A stretch of 64,000 nt of DNA from Siphlonurus alternatus. Taxonomy: Eukaryota > Arthropoda > Insecta > Ephemeroptera > Siphlonuridae. Shown here piece after piece: positions 55,710-64,000 of the stretch. The first letter of the stretch is position 1. Each line of letters starts with the position of its first letter. Under the pieces are notes generated by a model. The model was not told where the DNA came from and did not search any database. It saw only the letters and a program-made list of their open reading frames with translations. The stretch covers positions 7,455,142 to 7,519,141 of the forward strand of contig OX463778.1 in NCBI GenBank assembly GCA_949825025.1, read 5' to 3'. The position numbers and the translations under genes were made by a program.

Positions 55710-56329
55710 CTGAGTCAAAACAAAACCGTCACTGCCCGAACTTGAGAAACAAATTATGAACAAGTGAGCTTTGCGCAACTTAAACTTAAAATAAGATATG
55801 TCACTACATTTAAAACATACCTCCGAGGCCACACTACCATGCAGACGAAACAGGAGGGGGAGGGGAGGGATTTTGGACAACTTAAAGTCGTGTTTTCTTA
55901 CGTACATTTTTTGAACACACATTTGCATTTGACAGTACAAATTATGACAAGACTGGCACATACAAGCACACTTATCTACATTATCTAACAACTAGAGTAA
56001 AAATATATAATTTAAAAAAGTTAAAGATAATTTGCAGATTGTCATTAAAAGTACGCACAGTAATAAAGCATTCCTAAAATTATTTATTACCCTAGCTAAA
56101 GAACACATGGTGTTCCGTCAAAAACAACAAACAGAACTTTGCATTTTTCACTACTTTACAAAAAGTAACATTAAAATTTGAAACGTAAGTTTGCTTAAAA
56201 TTTTTCACCATACCTAAATTTTACTCCATAAATCTACTAGCTTTTAGAACAATACAGCACATGACATTGACTACTGAACACTGATGCAAGTTGACCACTC
56301 AGTTTTAGAAGCGTGTTGTGGCATGATTT

Positions 56330-56400
56330 AGTTGGAACCAGCTCATTGTCAGGAGTTCATTGAACAAATTACTGAAGTTTCTGCAATGACTCCTTTTCTC
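56330..56400. repeat. Diverged single unit of the satellite
   Basis: TTGGAACCAGCTCATTGTCA, GGAGTTCATTGAAC and GCAATGACTCC echo the 110-114 bp unit of 55130-55575. Confidence 0.55.
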
Positions 56401-56732
56401 CACAAAAATTTAACTTCATCGGCCATTCACAAAGAATAAGCTCTACTTTATCATCAATTTTTATTCTGGGTTAAATTGAATACTAAACTAATAAATGTGT
56501 CTAAATCTATGCTAAACACCTCTGGACACCACAAACTTTACTCCTGCATTGTTTGTACACACTGTCAATGTACATAGATACATACGCTTGTGTGATGCAC
56601 CAAAACTTTTGATATTGATAAACTGGATGCTTTTCCTACATCTCCCAAAATTACAAATCTACACTTGTTTGTCTATTAAAGCTGCAGCTCTAGCAAGTGA
56701 GACAAGAGTAACGTTTGTACTGTCTGTATATT

Positions 56733-57121
56733 ATAGGGTAGCGCCACGAGATTGTTGGGTTGCCTGCTTACAGGATAACGGCCAGACGGTTACCTCCCCT
56801 CCCTTCCCCTACCAAAGAGCAAGAGTACTCGTAAAACCATTGAAAAAAAAAATAGAAAAATTAGAAAATTTGACTTTGTTGACACTTATGATTATTTAAG
56901 GGCACAAAAATGTAACTGGTGTATTTTTTATAAACTAGCAGATGATATGAATATGATATAAATGTAATAATTGCCGTCTATAATTTATAATTGATTTTTT
57001 TTTTTTTTTTCAATGCTTTTACAAATACACTTGCTCTTTGGTAGGGGAAGCGAGGGAAGGTAAACATCAGGCCGTTATCCTGTAAGCAGGCAACCCAACA
57101 ATCTCGTGGCACTACCCTATT
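56733..57121. mobile_element. Foldback MITE (TAGGGTAGCGCCACGAG ends)
   Basis: TAGGGTAGCGCCACGAGATT and GGGTTGCCTGCTTACAGGAT are mirrored by ATCCTGTAAGCAGGCAACCC and AATCTCGTGGCACTACCCTA. Inner arms also pair (CCCTACCAAAGAGCAAG). TA may be the target duplication. Confidence 0.8.
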
Positions 57122-57523
57122 AGTGCAGATTTAAACCACACATTTTAGTACAATACATACAATGTTTATCCCCGATTAAGTACCAATTTCAATTTCACCT
57201 ATGATAGTAAACATGGGGGCTTAACTCCTCTGTGAATGCTCCCTATGTCTTAAATTGAAGCTGCCACTTGTCAGTTCGTACCTGCTGATTTAAGCTGAGT
57301 AATACTAAGAAGGGGGGGAGGGCGGTAAGCATTGGGAGGATCTCTCGGTAAGATTGGTTCTGCATGGTAAAGCATGCCATGCAAGCCTCTGTCATGTAGG
57401 TCGATTTTCAGCGTAGAAGAGGGCTGCCTACGACCCCACCAAACTACAACATAACGAGACTCAAGCAAAGCTCACAAAAAAAAATAAAGCAAAACAATAC
57501 AACAAAATCGGAACAAAAATTAC

Positions 57524-57599
57524 CTGGGGGGATTTGATTTCCTCCTAAACTTCCCGCTGCTGGTTGACTTGCTTTTAAATTGTTTAGTTCAGACATAGC
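57524..57599 (-). CDS. Coiled-coil/acidic-tail protein, third visible exon
   Basis: Acceptor ATTGTTCCAG, donor GTAATT. It encodes AMSELNNLKASQPAAGSLGG then NQIPP plus one base. It marks the shift from coiled coil to a Gly/Pro/Ala linker. Starts in phase 0, as the preceding exon requires. Confidence 0.65.
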
Positions 57600-57710
57600 C
57601 TGGAACAATAGATTGGAGTATCAATAATGTGTCATCTAGTTGATTACTGAAAACAATAAATGTGCTGTGTGCTTGAAGTATTAATTCCTGAAAATTACAT
57701 CCATAGTTAA

Positions 57711-57732
57711 TTAAAGGTAAGGTAACACATCC

Positions 57733-57771
<39 letters not shown>

Positions 57772-58103
57772 CACATGAAAAATTATGAAAAGATATTAAA
57801 ATGTTCTCCTCTACATCCCCTATCAGTAGAATAAGATAAAATATCAAGTCTGCAAATTTGAGCCAGTTTTTTTAGTTAGTATGAATTTTTGAAATTGACT
57901 TCATAATTTAACATGGAAGTTCCATTTCTCCATGTTAACTAGTAGCTATAACTTTAAAAATTAATAACTCAAAAACTAGCTCGAATTTGTATACCTTGTA
58001 TTTTAGCTACTGATAGGGGATGTAGAGGAGAACATTTTATTTTATTATTATTATTTTTTTTTTTTTTTCTTTTTTAACATCGGGCGTGTGATCTTTCCCT
58101 TAA
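57711..58103. mobile_element. piggyBac-like MITE family P, diverged
   Basis: TTAAAGGTAAGGTAACACA to CGTGTGATCTTTCCCTTAA; inner arms as in other family P copies. Poly-A (57738-57767) and poly-T tracts lie near the ends. Its right TTAA is also the left TTAA of the following element. Confidence 0.75.
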
Positions 58104-59880
58104 GGGCCCGATCTAGTAAAAACGGCCATAAGGAAAAAACAGCATTTTCCATCAGTTCTGTAAGGTTCAATATTTGCTTAAAAAAAAAATAAAAAATTTT
58201 GTTTAAGAGAAGAGACTGGTATGTAGGGGGCCAGTCGATTTTTTTTTACACAAGTACCACCAATTAAATATTAATTAATAATTAAAAGTGGTAAAAGAGT
58301 GTCAACTTTGCTTTATCATAACACTTTAAAAAAAACGAATTTTATAAATGAAAATCGTCCAGCCCCCTATAAAAAATTGTCATCTTTCATTTGATGCGTG
58401 CTGAATGTGTTAATTTAAAAAATTAAATGTACTGGAACTGATAGACTAAAGCTACTTTTTTGCAATATCTAGTTCCTAAAACCGCTGAATGCAGCGCCGT
58501 GCGGAATTGCGGAAATATGCGAAATACTGAACTATTATACAAGTGCGGCCGACTCGGCCGAGAGAGAGAGAGAGAGAGAGAGAAAGGGAGAGAGAGCTGA
58601 AAGAGAACAATAAAAGAATTCACCAGCCTGCAGTCCTCTTGCGCGCGGTCAACCCTTCCCCAAGCCTTATCTTGCTTTACCATCTTTCACTACGTTTACA
58701 TGACGGTGTTTAATGCGTATTCGTTGACGACGCCTCATAAGAATAACATTATCCGTCGTCAACGAATACGCATTAAACATCGTCATGTAAACGTAGTAAT
58801 TGTCTCGCTCCTAAGCTCTATCTTTGCTTCTAGCTTGACTTTGAAGAGAATTCAGTATATTGTTATGCTGTAGTATACAGTATAGGGTCATCTGAAGGTA
58901 CATTATTGCCTAGAATAAAAAAAAATAAAATGACTTTTTGAGCTTTCAAATCTGTATCCATGGTATGGTGGCTACATGGATATCAGTGACGTATGTATAC
59001 AGCTGTAAAAGCGAAGGGTTGTTGCCCAATGTGGTGGTTGGATCCAATGCTTGTATGTAAAATTTAAAAAATTAAGATTTTATTAAAATTGTTTTTGTGA
59101 TTTATCACTGAAAATTGTAAATATGAATAAATCGAGAGAAAATGTGTATTTGTTAATTTGAACTTTTTTTAAAATAACCAATTTACCTTTCCTTTATTTA
59201 TATTGTTTGATTGTTGATTAAATGAAAATATTAATTTAATAACACATTTTGTGACATTTACTATACTTTTACAAGATGTAATAATCGTATATATTTTTTT
59301 ATTTAATTTTCAATATAAATATACACAAAAAAATTTACTGTCTTAGAAACTTGGCGCAATAGAGAAAATTTCCATTTTTCTAACTATAAAAAATATATAA
59401 ATAATATTATTCTCTAAAGTCTCAGATCACTGGTAGAGTATTTTCTTGCATTGAGAAATAAACAATCAAAATTATAAACGTGTTTGACAGCGGTTCATTT
59501 TATGGCTTTCTCCTCCTCTAACAGCAAGTGCAGAAGCACTCTATTGTGCTCTAAACAACAATACCAGCAGCTTAGTGGACGCTACCCATCTCAACAATGA
59601 CATGTTTATGAATACAAAATTCGCACAATCAATAACATCTCATATACGCAAAAAGTACCAATCTAATTGTTTGGAGCTGCATTAAATTGAAATTTTCATT
59701 AAAAAATAGGTCAAAGTCATTTTTTTCCCACGTCTCTGTGACTTTTCTTTCCAAATATATAAATGAAGAAATGTGGTGAGGAGCAGATAAAGCTGGTTTT
59801 TCCTTTTAAGCTGAAAAACCGCGTGGTTGACAACATTTTGCCGCGTGAGGTGTTTTCCCTCTACTAGATCGGGCCCTTAA
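58100..59880. mobile_element. 1.78-kb TTAA element (GGGCCCGATCTAGTA ends)
   Basis: TTAAGGGCCCGATCTAGTA at 58100 and TACTAGATCGGGCCCTTAA ending at 59880. No transposase recognised. It contains a GC-richer block with a GA repeat (58480-58680; GCGGCCGACTCGGCCG) and a nested hairpin MITE (58690-58798). It lies in an intron of the coiled-coil gene. Confidence 0.75.
58690..58798. mobile_element. Near-perfect hairpin MITE, nested
   Basis: TACGTTTACATGACGGTGTT and TAATGCGTATTCGTTGACGA mirrored by TCGTCAACGAATACGCATTA and AACATCGTCATGTAAACGTA. Arms differ at only one or two positions. Confidence 0.8.
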
Positions 59881-60204
59881 AACTACAGTACTGTATAAAT
59901 TATGAATTTTGCCATAATCAATTCACTCATTTCACAAGAAGACTTTCATGTCTAGAAAATCTATTCCCACTATCAACTACAGTACAGTATCAACTTGTTT
60001 GGACTTTGAAATCCCTAGTGTGTTAAAAATTTGATAGATTTAATGAAATTTATTAGAAAGATACTGTAGTAACAATAACAGGCAAGAGGAAATTTACACT
60101 GTTAGATGTGTGAAGATTTTTCAATTCATTCTCCCATCAATCTTAAAGACAATGCTTAAAGCCTGGTGATCAAACCGCTTACAATAATGTATTTAATATA
60201 TCGT

Positions 60205-60330
60205 CCCTTGTCCGGAATAATGAGCTATCTGCCTGCCATGATTTTCTGGTAATAATGAGCTATCTGCTTTTTCAGGTAAAATATTTCATATGAAAAAGCA
60301 GATATTTCGGACGAGGGACAATATTTTACA
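60205..60330. mobile_element. MITE family L, copy 2
   Basis: GTCCCTTGTCCGGAATAATG and GAGCTATCTGCTTTTTCAGG; right end AAAAAGCAGATATTTCGGAC and GAGGGACAA. A partial internal duplication repeats AATAATGAGCTATCTGC. Confidence 0.6.
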
Positions 60331-60870
60331 TTATGAGATAAAAAAAAAAAATAAAATAAAAAAAACTATCCTTCACTTGCCCATTTGATTGACAAGCCTT
60401 AAGTTGCTTATCATACGTTTTTTTTTAAACTTTTGCCACTATAACGGTAGTGGTATATGCATGCAAGAAGAAATAAAGCATGCTGGTCTGAATAGAATGA
60501 AATAAAGTGTAAGCAAGCACGTCTCAAATTCAGCATTAAAATTTATGAAACCAAATATCAGAGCAACGTAATTAATGTATAAAAAAAGTCAGAGATTTCA
60601 GATTCTGTTTCTCTTTCATCAAACTAACATCCAAACTTCAGCCAATCAACTAATTGACCATCACCCACTCCACCAAGGCCTGAACATTGAATATCGATGC
60701 GCCATTGTTTTTTGAAGTAGTAGTCTTAGATTTTCAATATTTCATAAAATACAACTTTGACCCCGGAAATTTTTATGGAAGGAGTAATTTTAAAAATTTG
60801 AAACCTTACACACGGAGAGATAAGGGTATTAAAAATTATGCCTGGGGTGTAAAAATATCAAGAAAAACCT
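60331..60870. other. Intronic AT-rich sequence
   Basis: No exon or repeat family supported. Confidence 0.4.
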
Positions 60871-60871
60871 A

Positions 60872-61192
60872 ATGGAGTATAAACCTCAAAAAATTTAAAA
60901 ATTTATTACAGAAATGGATAAATGGAAATGGTGCAAAGTTATATTTTTTAAGAGTCCGGGAACTATTTTTAAAATATTATTAAAATTTCTTTTTGTAACA
61001 TCACTATAGACGCCGCTCCTTAAGAAACAGATAGGACTTGCCGCCTCATGACAAGTCACAAAAAAGACTTTCAATAATTTTTTAAAAATAGTCCTTGGGC
61101 TCTAAAAACCTGAAAAAAAAATCAGAATGTCATAATTTTGCACCCTCTATCCATTTTTTTAATAAAAACTTTTGAGGTTGATACACTATTCA
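60872..61192. mobile_element. Family A foldback element, copy 11
   Basis: AATGGAGTATAAACCTCAAA to TTTGAGGTTGATACACTATT; core TAGACGCCGCTCCTTAAG and GGACTTGCCGCCTCATGAC. Confidence 0.75.
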
Positions 61193-61345
61193 CTCATATT
61201 TAAGGGTGGATTTACAATGATTTGTCAATGAAATTTAGGACCACTATTTTTTTGCGCGTTTCGCAGTGTACAGGCTATGGTAGAATGACTTGAGACATGC
61301 TTGTTTCTCCTGGAAGTATGTGAGTTATCGGAAGGGAAAGGTCAC

Positions 61346-61477
61346 CTTGCTTAGCTGCGTGTTGAGTCTCTCGATCTCCTTCTTACGCTCCTCTCGCTGG
61401 GCCAGAACCCCGTCCTTCTCAATCTTCAAGGACGCAATCATCTCGTCCTTGGAGAGATCCAGCTTCTTCTGGGACTC
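61346..61477 (-). CDS. Coiled-coil/acidic-tail protein, second visible exon
   Basis: Acceptor TTGTCCTGTCCAG, donor GTGACC, 44 codons, phase 0 at both ends. It encodes ESQKKLDLSKDEMIASLK, IEKDGVLAQREERKKEIE and RLNTQLSK: a heptad-rich charged coiled coil continuing from the exon at 62330-62552. Confidence 0.8.
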
Positions 61478-61924
61478 CTGGACAGGACAAGCAACCATTG
61501 AAACACACTTTTCAGAATAATTCCATTCACTAATATTGATTGAACATTTTAGTGTCCTTTTACATGTACAACATTATTTTTAATAATAAAGATATAGGGA
61601 TTGTGAAAATTGCTGCAACTGAAATTCTACAGTCAAAAAAAAAAAATAATAATAAAAAATCTATAGGAATAACAATATAAAGCAATTGACAGCAATGTAC
61701 TGTACAGCTTTTCCCTCTCTCATTTGTTGTGTTGAAAGTTCTCCCCAAGTGTTTATAACCTAAGCCTTGTCATCACAAAAACTGCCTCATTTTGCATTTA
61801 ATTACTTCAATAGCATCAAAATATAAATTCTGATTTACCCTTATCCTTATTCAAAGTACAATTTAAAGCATCTGCCAGCTTCAAACCTGGGTATTTACGC
61901 AATCTCTTTATCAGATTACAGGCT

Positions 61925-62285
61925 ACTGAAACTTCTATGATGACTCTTTCTTTGTTATTCATGAAAGGAATTGTCATAGAAGATTCAGTAGCCAGTCCAA
62001 TGGAACCAGCTCATCATCAGGAGTCTATTGAACCGGCTACCTACTGAACTTTTTATGATGACTCTTTGTTATCCATAGAAGGAATTGTCATAGAAGGTTC
62101 AGTAGCCAGTCCAATGGAACCAGCTCATCGTCAGGTGTCTATTGAACTGGCTACTGAACCTTCTACAATGACTCTTTCTTTGATATTCATGGAAGGAATT
62201 TTTATAGAACATTCAGTAGCCAGTCCAATGGAACCAGCTCGTCGTCAGGAGTCTATTGAACTGGCTACTGAACTTCCTACCATTA
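61925..62285. repeat. 114-bp satellite array with hairpin units, array 2
   Basis: Three units counted at GGAACCAGCTC (62002, 62116, 62230), spaced exactly 114 bp, with the same inverted CAGTAGCCAGT / ACTGGCTACTG arms as 55130-55575. Ends about 45 bp from the donor of exon 62330-62552. Because 114 is divisible by three, a repeating 38-codon frame is open, but it is out of context and not spliced to neighbours. Confidence 0.85.
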
Positions 62286-62329
62286 CTTTTGCCACATAAA
62301 ATAATTTCTTTGCACGAGAAACAACTCAC

Positions 62330-62552
62330 GAGCTCCGTGGTGCACATTGTGACGGAGTTCTTGGCAGCGTCGAGCTCCTTGGTGACTCTCTTCAGGTCCT
62401 TGTCCTTCTCCTCGAGCTGCTTCTTGTTGTCATCTGCGTTGATGTCCTGCTGCTCGAGACGCACTCGCAGCTGCGCCAGCTCCTCCTCGGTGCTCTTCAG
62501 ACGACCCTCCACCGAGAGACGCAGCTGGATGCTCTGATCTCGCTCGTCAGCG
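62330..62552 (-). CDS. Coiled-coil/acidic-tail protein, first visible exon
   Basis: Acceptor TTGTGTCCCAG, donor GTGAGT. After one split base it encodes 74 codons: ADERDQSIQLRLSVEGRL, KSTEEELAQLRVRLEQQD, NKKQLEEKDKDLKRVTKE, LDAAKNSVTMCTTEL. Classic Leu/Glu/Lys heptads with a lone Cys near the end. GOLM1/GOLM2-type Golgi proteins have a luminal coiled coil of this kind after an N-terminal anchor; other long coiled-coil proteins are possible. The N-terminal exons are upstream, probably past the window end. High GC against AT-rich introns, and all five exon phases agree. Confidence 0.85.
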
Positions 62553-62604
62553 CTGGGACACAAGGACGAGTCAAGTATGCACGATGTACATTTTTATGAG
62601 GATT

Positions 62605-62735
62605 TACTCCTATGAGCTGGAGCTCAAGATGGGGTAATATGTAGGGATAAGGGATGGTGGCCACGGCCTGTTACAGCATAGAACGAAGGTGAAACTGAGG
62701 GAACCGTGGAACCCTCTGACAGGACGGACATTTCT
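62605..62735 (-). mobile_element. Headless SINE tail fragment
   Basis: Minus strand: CGGTTCCCTCAGTTTCACC, GGCCGTGGCCACCATCC, CTTATCCCTACATATTACC, ATCTTGAGCTCCAGCTCATA. Between this and the next SINE copy no exon was seen. Confidence 0.65.
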
Positions 62736-62794
62736 TTTAACAGACTATCGTTATTACGGTAATTATTTAATTTTTTGGTTTCTCAGTCTATTAG

Positions 62795-63090
62795 TGTTCC
62801 TATTGAGTTTGGAGCTCAAGATGCAGGCGCAGATCATGCATTGGAGGTATTACCACCCCACCTCCCTCCCACCCCAAAACTTAACATTGCGGGATAGGGC
62901 ACCGCCCTCCCTCCACCTCTCCCCAGAGCAGCGGGCTGGATCCGCCCCTGTCAAGGTGGGGTACCATAATGAGTAAGGATAAGGTAGGGAAAGGATGATG
63001 GCCACAGCCTGTTATGCGTCCTAGCATTTGCTGAGATGAGACTGAGGGAACCGTGAAAAACCTCGGTCAGGGATGGACACCTTTTTTTAT
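62795..63090 (-). mobile_element. SINE body fragment interrupted by a short MITE
   Basis: Minus strand: ACCGAGGTTTTTCACGGTTC, GCAAATGCTAGGACGCATAA, GGCTGTGGCCATCATCC, TTATCCTTACTCATTATGG, then after the break TTGAGCTCCAAACTCAATAG. The insert (about 62825-62955) has GCAGGCGCAGATC and GGATCCGCCCCTG ends and is flanked by TCAAG. Confidence 0.65.
62825..62955. mobile_element. Short MITE nested in SINE
   Basis: Related to 4568-4703: ATGCAGGCGCAGATC start, GCTGGATCCGCCCCTG end, C-rich middle. The flanking TCAAG copies may be the target duplication. Confidence 0.5.
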
Positions 63091-63474
63091 ACGTAAATGG
63101 ATTTTACTTGTTTATTTAGTCAATAAATATTAACAAGAAAAGTTCCAGGGAAACTACTAAGGTTGTGCTTGGCTGTTTGCATATTGTATTATAGCTGTAA
63201 AGTTTATTATCATATTATGCGAAACTTAGTGATAAGATGCATGAGTTGGCAGTGCACATAAAAGTTGTCAGCTGAACTGCAGCTTTGGGTCATCCACCAC
63301 CTTAAGAGACCCACCCCCTTGAAGTTCAAAGTCTCAAAAAAATTCTAGAATCAATGTATAAGATGCAAATGAACACTTTGAGAGATGAATTTTTATTAAT
63401 TTTAATAATTATTTATAATTGATTTATTTGGTTGATTTTTCACTAAAGAGTTGGTATTACGAACACATGTCCTG

Positions 63475-63585
63475 CACACTAGCGCTAGCTGGCGGAGGCA
63501 GCCAGAACACATGTTCCCCCACCCTAGCGCCAATTTGGCCAGTTGGCGGGAGCAGCCAGAGCAGCCTCGGAAATTGAAGAAGTGA
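63475..63585. repeat. Two-copy tandem repeat, GC-rich
   Basis: ACACATGTCCTGCACACTAG-CGC...GGCGGAGGCAGCCAGA is followed by a second version, ACACATGTTCCCCCACCCTA-GCGCC...GGCGGGAGCAGCCAGA. Confidence 0.6.
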
Positions 63586-63699
63586 AGACACAATTTTTTT
63601 TTTTATTTCAACCAAATTTAACAATACATAAATAATTAGAAAAAAGATAAAAACTCCCTTCCAAAGCATTCACATGCATCCCACATAAAACTTTTTTCC

Positions 63700-63860
63700 T
63701 TCTATCACATTTCTTTTTATTATAAAAGAAATGTGTTAGAACTTTATTCTAAAACATTTCTTTGTTTCAATAAGAAATGTTTTAGATGTCTTCACATTTT
63801 TAACATTGGTAGAAATGATGTAGAATAAATTCTATTCTACTACATTTCTTATTCATTTAT
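63700..63860. repeat. Run of short AT-rich hairpins
   Basis: Successive small palindromes: ACATTTCTTT...AAAGAAATGT, AAAACATTTCTT...AAGAAATGTTTT, and AGAAATGATGTAGAATA...TATTCTACTACATTTCT. Confidence 0.55.
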
Positions 63861-64000
63861 GGTGCTGATTTATTACTTCCTTTAACCATAAAACAAACTC
63901 TTCTACAATATTTCTTTCTTCATTTTGAAGAATTTATTATTATATTTATATATTTATTTAAATTCTATATATATTCTATTCATGGCTGTATTGTTTAAAA

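Noticed and set aside
56549..56899. 116-codon frame as a gene
   Set aside because: Its second half is the arm of the foldback MITE at 56733-57121; no domain or splice support.
62066..62299. Repeating peptide frame in the satellite
   Set aside because: Open only because three units are 114 bp long; in the sister array the spacing of 110 breaks the frame.
62256..62537. Plus-strand 93-codon frame rich in Ser
   Set aside because: Antisense shadow of the coiled-coil exon.

Overview
The window is metazoan nuclear DNA: very AT-rich, intron-rich and gene-poor, with short GC-richer exons bounded by GT/AG splice signals. The gene content (a neuropeptide-type GPCR with a GnRH/AKH/corazonin-like TM7, a VWC-domain secreted protein) and the repeats (a SINE body of a kind common in arthropods, long TC/GA/TA microsatellites, a CGGBP1-like hAT) suggest an arthropod, perhaps a crustacean. 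The species cannot be fixed from the sequence.

Genes in order. 0.7-3.4 kb (+): the last two coding exons of a class A GPCR (TM7 plus cytoplasmic tail). 16.4-17.8 kb (+): a structurally complete hAT transposon carrying one CGGBP1-like transposase ORF. 25.0-29.9 kb (+): a three-exon gene for a small secreted, cysteine-rich VWC-type protein, with a possible 3'UTR exon at 31.1 kb. 40.5-46.3 kb: four small nuclear genes packed together: the last exon of mitochondrial ribosomal protein L34 (-), a PIGBOS1-like one-exon microprotein (+), an unidentified 72-73 aa single-TM protein (+), and an exon of complex III subunit UQCR11 (-). 52.5-62.6 kb (-): the five 3' coding exons of a coiled-coil protein with an acidic disordered tail, possibly of the Golgi membrane protein GOLM1/GOLM2 (CASC4) type.

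Most of the rest is a dense layer of short non-autonomous DNA transposons, many of them near-perfect foldbacks. One group uses TTAA targets (piggyBac-like). These are inserted inside one another and also placed end to end sharing a single TTAA (20.5-21.6, 36.0-37.1, 39.2-39.6, 54.2-54.9 and 57.7-59.9 kb). A second, about 330 bp family with ends reading TGGAGTATCGACCTCA has eleven copies; two are interrupted by other elements, and one copy itself interrupts another MITE. A 1,200-bp element at 10.7-11.9 kb has an 8-bp target duplication and inverted subterminal arrays of a TTCGGTGTAAGGAA-like motif.

Retroposons include 5S rRNA-headed SINEs (8.8, 10.1 and 18.3 kb) whose body is shared with a tRNA-headed SINE (12.1 kb) and several headless fragments. 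There is also a 91-bp retroposed fragment with a 14-bp target duplication (43.2 kb). The coiled-coil gene carries in its introns two arrays of a 110-114 bp satellite whose unit is itself a hairpin. No CRISPR, bacterial operon, functional rRNA gene or convincing functional tRNA gene was seen.
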